From Pseudomonas denitrificans (nom. rej.) (GTDB taxonomy: Bacteria; Pseudomonadota; Gammaproteobacteria; Pseudomonadales; Pseudomonadaceae), in assembly GCF_008807415.1 (NCBI RefSeq), contig NZ_CP043626.1, forward strand, positions 4,123,501 to 4,187,500: 64,000 nt of DNA, given 5' to 3'. The notes under the pieces are model-generated. The model saw nothing but the letters and a program-made list of their open reading frames with translations. It did no database searches and had not been told where the DNA came from. Positions 9,825 through 19,848 of this stretch are shown here, one piece after another. Every line of letters begins with the position of its first letter. Position 1 is the stretch's first letter. The position numbers were made by a program, and so were the translations under genes.

Positions 9825-10730
9825 TCAGCGCTTTTCCTGCAGCACATCGGCCAGCGCTTCCTTGAATTCCGGGAAGCGGAACTCGAAGCCGGCGTCCAGC
9901 AGGCGGCGCGGCACGATGCGCTGACCGCCCAGCAACAGGGTCGACATTTCACCCAGCAACAGGCGCAGGGCAAAGCCCGGCACCGGCATCAGCGTCGGCC
10001 GGTGCAGCGCCTGGCCCAGTTCCTGGGTGAAGTCGCGGTTGCGCACCGGCTGCGGCGCGCACGCATTATAAGGACCGGCCGCATCCGCCTTGCGCAAAAG
10101 AAAATCGATCAGGGCGATCTGGTCTTCGATATGGATCCACGACATCCACTGCCGACCATCGCCCAGCCGCCCACCGGCGCCCAGGCGGAACGGCGGCAGC
10201 AGGCGCTTGAGGAAACCACCTTCGGGGGCCAGCACCAGCCCGGTGCGCACCAGGACCACGCGGATACCCAGTGCCTCGGCCTCGCGGGCGATCTGCTCCC
10301 AGGCCAGGCACAGCTCGCTGGCAAAATCCTCGCCGGCAGCCGCGCTGTTCTCCTCCAGCGGACGCTCGCCGGCATCGCCGTACCAACCGACCGCCGAGCC
10401 GTTGATCAGTACCGCCGGGCGCTGGCTGCGCCCCTCCAGCCAGCTCACCAGGCGCTCGGTCAGGCGCACCCGGCTGTCCCACAGCAGGGCCTTGCGCCGG
10501 GCGCTCCATGGCTTGTCGGCGATGGGCTCGCCGGCCAGGTTGACCACCGCATCCAGCGGCCCGTCTCCATAGGCCTCGAAGTCGGCGATACCGCGCACCG
10601 TCTCGCCGCACAGCGAGGCGACGAGCTGCGGCTGGCGGCTCAGCACGGTGAGCTGGTGCCCATCGGCGCTCCACTGGCGGCAGAGGCGGCGGCCGATCAG
10701 GCCGGTGCCGCCGGTCAAGAGAATATGCAT
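9825..10730 (-). CDS. TIGR01777-family sugar-nucleotide epimerase-like protein (YfcH-like)
   Basis: 301 residues from MHILLTGGTGLIGRRL. Start 10730 is preferred over an upstream in-frame codon because AAGGAG lies eight bases before it. The N-terminal GGTGLIG is the Rossmann NAD(P)-binding loop of short-chain dehydrogenases. VLINGSAVGWYGDAGERPLEE matches the SxxxxY region of the TIGR01777 / YfcH family, and the C-terminal DUF1731 part (RRLLDAGFEFRFPEFKEAL) is clear. The reaction is not established for this family. It is usually found near hemH and the photolyase cluster in pseudomonads. Confidence 0.85.
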   Translation of the reverse strand: MHILLTGGTGLIGRRLCRQWSADGHQLTVLSRQPQLVASLCGETVRGIADFEAYGDGPLDAVVNLAGEPIADKPWSARRKALLWDSRVRLTERLVSWLEGRSQRPAVLINGSAVGWYGDAGERPLEENSAAAGEDFASELCLAWEQIAREAEALGIRVVLVRTGLVLAPEGGFLKRLLPPFRLGAGGRLGDGRQWMSWIHIEDQIALIDFLLRKADAAGPYNACAPQPVRNRDFTQELGQALHRPTLMPVPGFALRLLLGEMSTLLLGGQRIVPRRLLDAGFEFRFPEFKEALADVLQEKR

Positions 10731-10933
10731 GGCGAACTCCTTGTTTGGCTGTTCCACCTTCCATCAGTCTGGACGAGAGGGAGGCGATTGCATTGACACT
10801 CCCTCTACGGCGAGGTCTACGCTGTAAGTGCCGGAACCAAAGCCGGGCTCATTCCTGAATGAACCGATGCGGCGCCGAAGGTTCCGATGATCGGACTCCT
10901 ATCGTTGACGAGCGCGAGCAGCTGGAAACCAAT

Positions 10934-10957
10934 TGTACAGATAGTTTCGTTTGTACA
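10934..10957. promoter_or_regulatory. Operator pair TGTACA-N12-TGTACA before the FAD oxidoreductase
   Basis: Two TGTACA palindromes at 10934-10939 and 10952-10957 with exactly 12 bases between, 48 bases before the ATG at 11006. The same layout appears twice in front of the DUF523/1722 gene. The likely binder is the MerR-type regulator at 13142-14092. Confidence 0.75.
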
Positions 10958-10981
10958 AGAACTCTCCGCTCGTTACGCTGA

Positions 10982-11989
<1,008 letters not shown>

Positions 11990-12048
11990 TCGACCACGGC
12001 CATCTCCCTGCGGAGATGGCCGTCGAATCCGCGCACCCGCCCCTTCCT

Positions 12049-12072
12049 TGTACAAGTCTTTGCACTTGTACA
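12049..12072. promoter_or_regulatory. Operator pair (distal) before the DUF523/1722-merR-phr operon
   Basis: TGTACA at 12049-12054 and 12067-12072, spacer 12. Both units are extended to the perfect palindrome CTTGTACAAG (12047-12056 and 12065-12074). Confidence 0.75.
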
Positions 12073-12098
12073 AGCCTGCGCCTATCCTTACCGATAGT

Positions 12099-12122
12099 TG
12101 TACAAGATAGCCAACCTGTACA
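12099..12122. promoter_or_regulatory. Operator pair (proximal) before the DUF523/1722-merR-phr operon
   Basis: TGTACA at 12099-12104 and 12117-12122, spacer 12, ending only 16 bases before the ATG at 12139. Binding here would cover the ribosome-binding region or the start of the transcript. Confidence 0.75.
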
Positions 12123-12138
12123 AGAAATCGGTTACCGC

Positions 12139-13110
12139 ATGCCCATCGCCAAGCCCAGCAGCCCCTCACGCCCCCAGCTCGCCATCAGCGCCTGCCTGCT
12201 GGGCGAGCCGGTGCGCTACAACGGTGGACACAAGGCCTCGCGCCTATGCCTGGACGTGCTCAGCCGCTACTTCGACTTCGTCCCGGTGTGCCCGGAAGTC
12301 GCCATCGGCCTCGGCGTGCCGCGGCCGACCCTGCGCCTGGTCGGCGACCGAGATGACCCGCGGGCCCTGATCCAGCGAGAAGGCGGCCGCGATGTCAGCG
12401 AAGCCCTGCGCGATTTCGGCCGCAAGCAAGCCGGGCTGCTGCAGGACATCTGCGGCTACATCTTCATGCAGCAGTCGCCCTCCTGTGGCCTGCAGCGGGT
12501 AAAGCTCTATCGCTTCGACGGCCAGCTGCGTCCGCCAGGCGTGCGCGGGCTCTATGCGGAAACCTTCTGCGCCGCGCGACCGGAACTGCCGGTGGAAGAA
12601 GAGGGCCGGCTCAACGACCCGGTGATCCGCGAGAACTTCCTCACCCGCGTGTTTGCCTACGCCGCCTGGCAGAAGCTCTGCGCGCAGGGCCTGACACGCC
12701 ACGCGGTGATTGGCTTCCACTCCCGCTACAAGTACCAGCTGATGGCGCACAACCCGCGCCAGTACAGCGCGCTCGGCCAGCGTCTGGCGAAGATCGGCGA
12801 GCAGCCGCTGGAGGATTTCGCCCCGGACTACTTCCGTGACTTCATGCAGGCGCTGGGCACCTGTGCCACCCGCGGTACCCACAGCAACGTACTGCAGCAC
12901 CTGGCCGGCTACCTCAAGCACGACCTGCCCTCCACCGAGAAGGCAGAGATGCAGCGGCTGATCGACCAGTACCGCGAAGGCGTGATCCCACTGGTGGTGC
13001 CGCTGACGCTGCTCAAGCACCACTTCCGCCTGCACCCGCACCCCTACATCGATGCCCAGGCCTACCTGCAACCGCACCCCGAAGACCTGAGCCTGCGCAA
13101 TGCCATCTGA
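12139..13110 (+). CDS. DUF523 + DUF1722 fusion protein (YbgA-type)
   Basis: 323 residues from MPIAKPSSPSRPQ. The N-terminal half is DUF523 (ISACLLGEPVRYNGGHK, then CPEVAIGLGVPRPTLRLV and MQQSPSCGLQRVKLY, with conserved Cys likely to bind a metal or cluster). The C-terminal half is DUF1722/YbgA (VIGFHSRYKYQLMAHNPRQY). This fusion accompanies photolyase genes across gamma-proteobacteria, and a role in photoreactivation or thiouridine chemistry has been proposed but is not certain. It is first gene of an operon with merR (31 bases downstream) and phr. Two operator pairs lie in its leader. The Shine-Dalgarno is weak, and upstream in-frame codons would run through the operators, so I keep 12139. 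Confidence 0.85.
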   Translation: MPIAKPSSPSRPQLAISACLLGEPVRYNGGHKASRLCLDVLSRYFDFVPVCPEVAIGLGVPRPTLRLVGDRDDPRALIQREGGRDVSEALRDFGRKQAGLLQDICGYIFMQQSPSCGLQRVKLYRFDGQLRPPGVRGLYAETFCAARPELPVEEEGRLNDPVIRENFLTRVFAYAAWQKLCAQGLTRHAVIGFHSRYKYQLMAHNPRQYSALGQRLAKIGEQPLEDFAPDYFRDFMQALGTCATRGTHSNVLQHLAGYLKHDLPSTEKAEMQRLIDQYREGVIPLVVPLTLLKHHFRLHPHPYIDAQAYLQPHPEDLSLRNAI

Positions 13111-13141
13111 CGTAGCCATCAGACGTACTGAAAGGATGTCC

Positions 13142-14092
13142 ATGAACCCCGACCACCCTCACCGCGAATCGGACGACGACTACCGTCAGGCCCTGGCCGA
13201 AGGCTGGCTGCCGATCCGCGAAGTCTCCCGGCGCACCGGCGTCAACCCGGTCACCCTGCGCGCCTGGGAGCGCCGCTACGGCCTGGTCGTGCCGCAACGC
13301 ACGCCCAAGGGCCACCGCCTCTACTCCGAAGCGCAGATCGCGCGCATCCAGGCCATTCTCACCTGGCTAGGCAGAGGCGTGGCGGTGAGCAAGATCCGCT
13401 CGCTGCTCGACGAAGACGCGCCGCCACCGCCGGAAACCACCGCCTCGCCCTGGGACGACCTGCGCCAGCAATGCATTGCCGCCATCGGCCGGATCAACGA
13501 GCGCCAGCTGGACGAGCTGTTCAACGGCGCGCTGGCAATCTATCCCGCGCAAACCCTCTGCGAGCAACTGATGCTGCCGCTGCTGGACGAGCTGGAACGG
13601 CGCTGGCAGGGCCAGTTCGGCGCGCAGCTGGAACGGGTGTTCTTCCACACCTGGCTGCGCACCAAGTTCGGCACCCGCCTCTACCACCACAACCGCCAGC
13701 AGCGCGGCGCACCGCTGCTGCTGGTGAACCAGTCCGGACTGCCGCTGGAACCGGGCCTGTGGCTCACCGCCTGGCTGGCCAGCAGCGCCGGTTGCCCGCT
13801 GGAAATCTTCGACTGGCCCTTGCCGCCCGGTGAACTGGCGCTGGCGGTGGAGCGCCTGCAGCCGCGCGCCGTGCTGCTCTACTCCAGCCGCACGCTGAAC
13901 CTGTTGCAGTTGCCCCGGCTGCTGGCCGGCGTCGACTGCCCGCGCCTGCTGGCCGGCCCCGCCACCGCCATCCACCCCGACGCGCTGCAGGAACTGGCCA
14001 TCGCCGAACCACCGCTGCACCTGGCCAGCGATCCGGTCGCCGCCTTCGACCTGCTGCGCGAACTGCACCTGCTCAACGGGGAGGCCGCATGA
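13142..14092 (+). CDS. MerR-family regulator of the class II LitR type
   Basis: 316 residues. Start 13142 is chosen because GAAAGGA lies six bases before it; an earlier ATG at 13100 overlaps the previous gene and has no such site. N-terminal winged helix: REVSRRTGVNPVTLRAWERRYGL..RTPKGHRLYSEAQI, the CarH/LitR form. The C-terminal 200 residues match the helical plus Rossmann layout of CarH/LitR but lack the cobalamin lower-ligand motif DxHxxG. That is the known mark of class II LitR, described in P. putida (PplR1), which depends on a separate LOV photosensor. No LOV gene is in this window. It overlaps phr by ATGA. It probably represses the TGTACA-N12-TGTACA sites in this cluster. Confidence 0.8.
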   Translation: MNPDHPHRESDDDYRQALAEGWLPIREVSRRTGVNPVTLRAWERRYGLVVPQRTPKGHRLYSEAQIARIQAILTWLGRGVAVSKIRSLLDEDAPPPPETTASPWDDLRQQCIAAIGRINERQLDELFNGALAIYPAQTLCEQLMLPLLDELERRWQGQFGAQLERVFFHTWLRTKFGTRLYHHNRQQRGAPLLLVNQSGLPLEPGLWLTAWLASSAGCPLEIFDWPLPPGELALAVERLQPRAVLLYSSRTLNLLQLPRLLAGVDCPRLLAGPATAIHPDALQELAIAEPPLHLASDPVAAFDLLRELHLLNGEAA

Positions 14093-15516
14093 AGCGCCAA
14101 CTCGTCTGGCTGCGCACCGACCTGCGCCTGCGCGACAACAGTGCCCTGCACGCCGCCGCCGAGCGCGGCCCGGTGATCGCTCTCTACCTGCTCAGCCCCG
14201 GCCAGTGGCAGCGCCACGACGACGCCCCGTGCAAGGTCGACTTCTGGCTGCGCAACCTGCGCGAACTGCGCGCCGGCCTCGACAAGTTGCGCATCCCGCT
14301 GCTGGTTCGCACGGCGGATCACTGGGATGAGGCACCAAAAGTCATCGCGCAGCTCTGCCGCGAGCTGGACATCGAGACGCTGCACGTCAACGAGGAGTAC
14401 GGCGTCAACGAAGCCGCCCGCGACGCCGCCGTGGAGAAGGCGCTGGAGCACGACGGCATCCGCCTGCGCAGCCACCTCGACCAGCTGTTCTTCACCCCCG
14501 GCACCATCCTCACCAAGGGTGGCACCTACTTCCAGGTCTACAGCCAGTTCCGCAAGGTCTGCTACGAACGCCTGAACCTCGGCGTGCCCAGTCTCGTACC
14601 GGCGCCCCGCGCGCAGCAGGAGCTGGATATCGCCAGCGACGAGGTGCCCGCGCAGGTCGCAGGCTTCGAGCCGCCACCAGCCGAACTGAGCGAGCAATGG
14701 CCCGCCGGAGAGGAAGCCGCCCATGAGCGCGTTGAGCTGTTCACCGACGAAATCCTCAAGACCTACCAGGACACCCGCGACCTCCCCGCCCGCGACGGCA
14801 CCAGCCGCCTTTCGCCGTATCTGGCCGCTGGCGTGCTGTCGCCCCGGCAATGCCTGCACGCGGCGCTGGCGAACAACCACGGCGAGTTCGAGACCGGCAA
14901 CAGCGGCGCGGTCAGCTGGATCAACGAACTGCTCTGGCGCGAGTTCTACAAGCACATCCTGGTTGGCTTCCCGCGCGTGAGCCGGCACCGGGCCTTCCGC
15001 GAGGACACCGAGAAGCTGAAGTGGCGCTACGACCGGAAGGACCTGGAGGACTGGCAGCAGGGCCGCACCGGCTTCCCCATCATCGATGCCGCCATGCGCC
15101 AACTGCTCGCCACCGGCTGGATGCACAACCGCCTGCGCATGGTGGTGGCGATGTTCCTCACCAAGAACCTGCTGATCGACTGGCGCGAGGGCGAACGCTG
15201 GTTCATGCGTCACCTGATCGACGGCGACCTGGCGGCGAACAACGGCGGCTGGCAATGGAGCGCCTCCACCGGCACCGACGCGGCGCCCTACTTCCGCATC
15301 TTCAACCCGATCTCGCAGTCCGAGCGCTTCGACCCGGACGGGCGTTTCATCCGCCGCTGGGTGCCGGAGCTGGCTGGGCTGCAGGGTCGGGCGATGCACG
15401 ATCCATCGAAACTGGGGCTGTTCGGCGCGGAACGTTATCCACAGCCGATGTGCGACCTGTCGGCCACTCGGGAACGCGCGCTGGAAGCGTTCAAGAGCCT
15501 CTCCGCCGGCCGCTGA
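14089..15516 (+). CDS. phrB: Deoxyribodipyrimidine photolyase (class I CPD)
   Basis: 475 residues. Uses blue light to split cyclobutane pyrimidine dimers in DNA. The N-terminal antenna domain begins QLVWLRTDLRLRDNSAL. The FAD domain has the photolyase signatures TGWMHNRLRM, LTKNLLIDWREGE and DGDLAANNGGWQWSASTGTD, with the Trp and Asn that contact FAD and the lesion. The length matches E. coli PhrB (472 aa). The gene starts inside the stop of the MerR regulator (ATGA), so regulator and enzyme are translationally coupled. This supports light-controlled expression. Confidence 0.95.
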   Translation: MKRQLVWLRTDLRLRDNSALHAAAERGPVIALYLLSPGQWQRHDDAPCKVDFWLRNLRELRAGLDKLRIPLLVRTADHWDEAPKVIAQLCRELDIETLHVNEEYGVNEAARDAAVEKALEHDGIRLRSHLDQLFFTPGTILTKGGTYFQVYSQFRKVCYERLNLGVPSLVPAPRAQQELDIASDEVPAQVAGFEPPPAELSEQWPAGEEAAHERVELFTDEILKTYQDTRDLPARDGTSRLSPYLAAGVLSPRQCLHAALANNHGEFETGNSGAVSWINELLWREFYKHILVGFPRVSRHRAFREDTEKLKWRYDRKDLEDWQQGRTGFPIIDAAMRQLLATGWMHNRLRMVVAMFLTKNLLIDWREGERWFMRHLIDGDLAANNGGWQWSASTGTDAAPYFRIFNPISQSERFDPDGRFIRRWVPELAGLQGRAMHDPSKLGLFGAERYPQPMCDLSATRERALEAFKSLSAGR

Positions 15517-15556
15517 AGCTGAGCGCGCCATGCGCACGATCGCGGGGGGACTCCGC

Positions 15557-15636
15557 CCGTAGGGCGAATAACCCGGAACGGGTTATCCGCCGCATGCCCC
15601 GCGGCGGATAACGCCGGTGCGTTATGCGCCCTACGG
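15557..15636. repeat. REP-type inverted repeat between phr and pagL
   Basis: CCGTAGGGCGAATAAC at the left end pairs with GTTATGCGCCCTACGG at 15621-15636. An inner pair is TTATCCGCCGC / GCGGCGGATAA. It is a fuller copy of the element at 8617-8680 and sits between convergent genes. Confidence 0.85.
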
Positions 15637-15706
15637 AGTTACCGATTAACGCCAGTGCCTTTTGGGGGCGCAGGAGCCGCCCTCTGCTGTTCATGTCGCG
15701 CACAAA

Positions 15707-15735
15707 AAAGCCGGACCCAGGGTCCGGCTTTCTTT
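15707..15735 (-). terminator. Rho-independent terminator of pagL
   Basis: Minus strand: AAAGCCGGACC-CTGG-GTCCGGCTTTTTTG, a strong hairpin with a T run 13 bases past the pagL stop. Confidence 0.85.
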
Positions 15736-15747
15736 GTCAGCGCTCTG

Positions 15748-16269
15748 TTACAGCGGATGCGTGTAATAGAGGCTGTAGGATTCGATGCCATCGTTCGGCT
15801 GGCTGATACCGGCGTTGGAATAGTGCATGGCGCGCACACCCAGTGCCTGGCCCTCACCGAAGCGCAGGCCGACGCCCAGGCGATCCTCGAAGTTGAAAGC
15901 GCCACCCAGGTTCTGGTCGCCGACTCGGGAGCCACTGAATACGGCCACACCGATACCGGCTTCGACGAAGGGCTTGACCTTCTCGCCAGAGAACTCATAG
16001 ACGAACACGGGGCTGAAGGACAGCGAATGACGGCCGCTGGCCTCGTCACCACCTTCCCAGTAGGTGTAGCCGGCGTCCCAGTACCCGGTCAGGCGCCCGG
16101 TGGAGCTTTCCCACCAGCTCTTGTCCCAGTCGAACCCCAGCCCCAGGCGATAGGTCATGGTGTTCTGCCCGGTGAAACCCACGGCGCCAGTCAGGCCAGC
16201 GGCCTGTGCGGAGACCAGATGCCCCAGAGTCAAAGCTGCCACGGCGGCAAGCGAGAGTAGTTTCTTCAT
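15748..16269 (-). CDS. pagL: Lipid A 3-O-deacylase PagL
   Basis: 173 residues with a signal peptide (MKKLLSLAAVAALTLGHLVS, cut after AQA). It is an outer-membrane beta-barrel enzyme that removes the 3-O acyl chain of lipid A. The catalytic His-x-Ser is visible in AMHYSNAGISQPNDGIES, which matches P. aeruginosa PagL around His149/Ser151 (precursor numbering), with the nearby Glu of the triad. Alternating aromatic strands end in YSLYYTHPL, a barrel C-terminus. It is a single-gene unit with its own terminator. PagL weakens TLR4 signalling by LPS and is often held latent in the membrane. Confidence 0.9.
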   Translation of the reverse strand: MKKLLSLAAVAALTLGHLVSAQAAGLTGAVGFTGQNTMTYRLGLGFDWDKSWWESSTGRLTGYWDAGYTYWEGGDEASGRHSLSFSPVFVYEFSGEKVKPFVEAGIGVAVFSGSRVGDQNLGGAFNFEDRLGVGLRFGEGQALGVRAMHYSNAGISQPNDGIESYSLYYTHPL

Positions 16270-16384
16270 CGAAACATCCTTTATTAGAAAGCTGAATGAA
16301 AAATCCCCGCGAATAGCTGGCGATTATAAGGCCATTTGTCACCACTTGCTGACAGACCAAAGTGGGTAGCTAGCTATTTTTCTC

Positions 16385-17179
16385 TCAGCCAGGGAAGAAA
16401 CTGACGGACTCTTCGGTGCCCCAGAGCACCGGCAGTACGCGTTCAAATCCTTCGACTGCACCGCTGGTCCATAGCTCAGTTTTTTTTGCATCGCCTTTTG
16501 CCAGCATCCCCCGCACCTGCAGCAGGCGCTCAAGCTGGCGGGCCACCGCAGCCCCGGTATCGATCAGCGAGACGTCCGCTGGCACCAGTTCACGCAACAG
16601 CGGGCGCAGGAAAGGGTAATGCGTGCAGCCCAGGATCAGCGTGTCACAACCTTCGGCCAACAACGGCGCGACGTAACCTTGCAACAGCTCGCGGGTCTGC
16701 GGACCGCTCAGGTCGCCCAGTTCGATGCGCTCCACCAGCCCCGGGCAGGGCTGGGTGATGAAGCGCACGTCGCTGGCGAACCGGTCCAGCAGCGCGGCGA
16801 ATCGTGCGCTCTTCAGGGTGCCGGTGGTGGCGAGCACGCCGACCACGCCACTGCGGGTCGCTTCGGCCGCCGGCTTCACGGCCGGTTCCATGGCGACGAT
16901 GGGCAGTTGCGGGTACAGCTCGCGCAGGTCAGCAGCGGCGGCGGCGGTGGCCGTGTTGCAGGCCAGCACCAGCGCCTTGGCGCCACGGGCCAGGAGGAAG
17001 TCGGCGATGGCACGGCAACGCGCGCGGATGTATTCGGGAGTCTTCTCGCCGTAGGGCACGTGGCCGCAATCGGCGAGGTAGATCAGGGATTCGTGGGGAA
17101 GCCGCGCCCGGATTTCGTGGAGGACACTGAGGCCGCCCACACCGGAATCGAACACGCCGATCGGCGCGGCATCAGCCAT
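16385..17179 (-). CDS. murI: Glutamate racemase MurI
   Basis: 264 residues from [20 protein letters not shown]. Makes D-glutamate for peptidoglycan. The two catalytic Cys are in [14 protein letters not shown] and [11 protein letters not shown], each in its conserved setting, and [12 protein letters not shown] is the family N-terminal motif. The start at 17179 overlaps the last codons of moeB by 8 bases, so an upstream in-frame start is not needed. It is the last gene of the run hemA-prfA-prmC-moeB-murI on the minus strand. Confidence 0.95.
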   Translation of the reverse strand: MADAAPIGVFDSGVGGLSVLHEIRARLPHESLIYLADCGHVPYGEKTPEYIRARCRAIADFLLARGAKALVLACNTATAAAAADLRELYPQLPIVAMEPAVKPAAEATRSGVVGVLATTGTLKSARFAALLDRFASDVRFITQPCPGLVERIELGDLSGPQTRELLQGYVAPLLAEGCDTLILGCTHYPFLRPLLRELVPADVSLIDTGAAVARQLERLLQVRGMLAKGDAKKTELWTSGAVEGFERVLPVLWGTEESVSFFPG

Positions 17180-17927
17180 GCGCGGCTCCGCACACGGCGC
17201 ACTGCGGATCGCGCTTGACCCGAAGTTCGCGGAAGCGCGTGCCAAGGGCATCGATCAGCAGCAGGCGACCTACCAGCGGCTCGCCGAAGCCAGCCAGCAG
17301 CTTCAACGCTTCCAGCGCCTGCAGGCTGCCCACCAGCCCCACCAATGGGCCGACCACGCCGGCCTCGCTGCAGGTCAGTTCAGCTTCGCTGCCGTGGCCA
17401 TAGAGGCAGTGGTAGCACGGGCTTTCCTCGCGGCGCGGATCGAACACCGAAAGCTGCCCTTCCAGGCGAATGGCAGCGCCGCTCACCAGCGGTTTCTTCG
17501 CGGCGACGCAGGCGGCGTTCACTGCTTCGCGGGTGCCGAAGTTGTCGCAGCAATCCAGCACCAGGTCCACGCCCGCCACGGCGGCATCGAGGGAGTCGGC
17601 GTCCAGCGCCTGTCGATGGGCGACCAGCTTCACATCCGGATTCAGCGCCGTCAGGCGGGCGATGGCGGAGTCCACCTTGCCCATGCCGACGCTGTCGGTG
17701 CCGTGGATGATCTGCCGCTGCAGGTTGGTCAGGTCGACGGTGTCGAAGTCTGCCAGGTGCAGTTCGCCGACGCCGGCCGCGGCCAGGTACAGCGCCACCG
17801 GGGCACCTAGGCCGCCGAGGCCGACGATCAGCACACGGCTGTCCTTCAGGCGCAGTTGGCCGTCCACGTCGATCTGCGGCAGGAGGATCTGCCGGCTGTA
17901 ACGCAGCAGTTCGTTGTCGGTCAGCAT
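17172..17927 (-). CDS. moeB: Molybdopterin-synthase adenylyltransferase MoeB (ThiF/HesA family)
   Basis: 251 residues. Adenylates the C-terminal glycine of a sulfur-carrier protein (MoaD or ThiS type). The ATP loop [19 protein letters not shown] is followed by [13 protein letters not shown], the Arg/Gln-containing motif of E1-like enzymes. Zinc Cys pairs are PCYHCLYG and the C-terminal QCAVCGAA. The gene overlaps prmC by 7 bases upstream and murI by 8 downstream, an arrangement shared with P. aeruginosa. Whether it serves molybdopterin or thiamine synthesis cannot be told from sequence alone. Confidence 0.9.
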   Translation of the reverse strand: MLTDNELLRYSRQILLPQIDVDGQLRLKDSRVLIVGLGGLGAPVALYLAAAGVGELHLADFDTVDLTNLQRQIIHGTDSVGMGKVDSAIARLTALNPDVKLVAHRQALDADSLDAAVAGVDLVLDCCDNFGTREAVNAACVAAKKPLVSGAAIRLEGQLSVFDPRREESPCYHCLYGHGSEAELTCSEAGVVGPLVGLVGSLQALEALKLLAGFGEPLVGRLLLIDALGTRFRELRVKRDPQCAVCGAAHG

Positions 17928-18751
17928 GTCCAGCGCCCCAGGCTGATGCGCTCGTGGCCGCCGAGGTCGCGACGGCTTTCCACCGCGCTGAAGCCACGGC
18001 TGAGCAGCAGGTCGCGCACGACGTCAGGTTGATCGAAGCCATGTTCGAGCATCAGCCAGCCACCGTTTTCCAGGTGGTTCGGCGCCTGATCGATGATCAG
18101 GCGGATGTCGTCCAGCCCATCCTGCCCGGAGACCAGCGCGCTCGAGGGCTCGAAGCGCACATCGCCCTGCTTGAGGTGCGGGTCGGTGCTGGGAATGTAG
18201 GGCGGGTTGCTGACGATCAGCGAGAAGCGTTCGCCCTCTACCGCGGAGAACCAGTGGCTGGCGCGGAAGGCGACGTTGGCCAGGCGCAGGCGCTCGCGGT
18301 TGCGCTCGGCCAGGGCCACGGCCTCGGGAATGCGGTCGACGCCCAGCACCTGCCAGCTCAGGCGTTCGCACGCCAGCGCGAGGGCGATGGCCCCAGTGCC
18401 GGTGCCCAGGTCGAGCACGCGCGCTGGCGAGGCCGGCAGCAGCGCCAGCGCGGTCTCCACCAGCAACTCGGTGTCCGGACGCGGAATCAGGGTGTGCGGC
18501 GCAACTTCCAGGTCCAGGCTCCAGAAACCCTGGCGGCCGAGGATGTAGGCCACAGGCTCGCCAGCCACCCGGCGGGCCAGGTAGCGGTCATAGAGGTCGT
18601 GGGCCTCGCGGGTGACCACGCGCTCGGGCCAGGTCCGCAGGAAGCTGCGCGGTTTGCCCAGCGCGGCGGCGAGCAGCAGCTCGGCATCCAGGCGCGCACT
18701 GGGCGAGTCCGGCAGTTGCGCCTCGTTGAGCAGGGTCATGATGGTTGCCAT
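17921..18751 (-). CDS. prmC: Release factor glutamine methyltransferase PrmC (HemK)
   Basis: 276 residues. Methylates the Gln of the GGQ motif of release factors RF1 and RF2. It has the SAM-binding motif VLDLGTGTGAIALALA and the substrate motif SNPPYIPS, which holds the target glutamine. The N-terminal helical domain is intact. It lies directly after prfA, its substrate (14-base gap), and overlaps moeB. Confidence 0.95.
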   Translation of the reverse strand: MATIMTLLNEAQLPDSPSARLDAELLLAAALGKPRSFLRTWPERVVTREAHDLYDRYLARRVAGEPVAYILGRQGFWSLDLEVAPHTLIPRPDTELLVETALALLPASPARVLDLGTGTGAIALALACERLSWQVLGVDRIPEAVALAERNRERLRLANVAFRASHWFSAVEGERFSLIVSNPPYIPSTDPHLKQGDVRFEPSSALVSGQDGLDDIRLIIDQAPNHLENGGWLMLEHGFDQPDVVRDLLLSRGFSAVESRRDLGGHERISLGRWTC

Positions 18752-18765
18752 GGTCTATAGCTCTC

Positions 18766-19848
18766 TCAGTCGCCGAGCGCGGCCAACTGGTCGGCCTGGA
18801 ACTCTTGCAGCAGCGGCTCGATGACCTGCTCCACCGCGCCTTCCATGACTTCACCCAGGGAATACAGGGTGAGGTTGATACGGTGGTCGGTCACCCGGCC
18901 CTGGGGGAAATTGTAGGTGCGGATGCGCTCGGAGCGGTCCCCCGAACCGACCAGCAGCTTGCGCGTGCTGGCGATCGCCTGCTGAGCCGCGGACTGCTGC
19001 TGGTCGTTGAGCTTGGCCGCGAGCCAGGCCATGGCCTTGGCGCGGTTCTTGTGTTGCGAGCGCTCTTCCTGGCACTCGACCACGATGCCCGACGGGATGT
19101 GCGTGATGCGCACCGCCGAGTCGGTCTTGTTCACGTGCTGGCCGCCGGCGCCGGAGGAACGGTAGGTGTCCACGCGCAGGTCGGCCGGGTTGATCTCGAT
19201 GGCCGCCTGTTCATCCGGCTCGGGCAGCACCGCCACGGTGCACGCCGAGGTATGGATGCGCCCCTGGGATTCGGTGGCCGGCACGCGCTGCACGCGGTGG
19301 GCACCGGATTCGAACTTGAGCTTGGCGTAGACGCTCTCGCCTTCCACGCGGGCAATGACTTCTTTATAGCCGCCGTGCTCGCCCTCGTTCTCGGACATGA
19401 TCTCCACGCGCCAGCCCTGCTTCTCGGCGTAGCGCGAGTACATGCGGAACAGGTCGCCGGAGAAGATCGCGGCTTCGTCGCCGCCGGTGCCGGCGCGGAT
19501 TTCCAGAAAGACGTTGCGGCCGTCGTTGGGGTCCTTGGGCAGCAGCATGCGCTGCAGACGATCCTCCAGGCCGACCAGGGCGGACTTCGCCTCGGCGACT
19601 TCCTCCTCGGCCATCTCGCGCAGGTCCGGGTCGCTGTCCTTGAGCAGCGCCTGGGCGCCTTCGAGGTCGGACTGCACCTTGCGGAACTCGCGGAAGGCGA
19701 GGATGACCGGCTCCACTTCCGCGTATTCACGGGAGTAGGCGCGGAACTTGGTCTGGTCGCTGATCACCTCGGCGTCGCCCAAGAGAGCCGTCAGCTCTTC
19801 ATAGCGGTCGCTCAGGATATCCAGCTTTTTCAGGAGGGAAGCTTTCAT
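18766..19848 (-). CDS. prfA: Peptide chain release factor 1
   Basis: 360 residues, the standard RF1 length. Reads UAA and UAG and triggers peptide release with GGQ, seen in [14 protein letters not shown]. The codon-recognition block [17 protein letters not shown] carries the RF1-type PAT tripeptide, not the SPF of RF2. It begins inside the hemA stop (ATGA), the conserved hemA-prfA-prmC arrangement. Confidence 0.97.
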   Translation of the reverse strand: MKASLLKKLDILSDRYEELTALLGDAEVISDQTKFRAYSREYAEVEPVILAFREFRKVQSDLEGAQALLKDSDPDLREMAEEEVAEAKSALVGLEDRLQRMLLPKDPNDGRNVFLEIRAGTGGDEAAIFSGDLFRMYSRYAEKQGWRVEIMSENEGEHGGYKEVIARVEGESVYAKLKFESGAHRVQRVPATESQGRIHTSACTVAVLPEPDEQAAIEINPADLRVDTYRSSGAGGQHVNKTDSAVRITHIPSGIVVECQEERSQHKNRAKAMAWLAAKLNDQQQSAAQQAIASTRKLLVGSGDRSERIRTYNFPQGRVTDHRINLTLYSLGEVMEGAVEQVIEPLLQEFQADQLAALGD

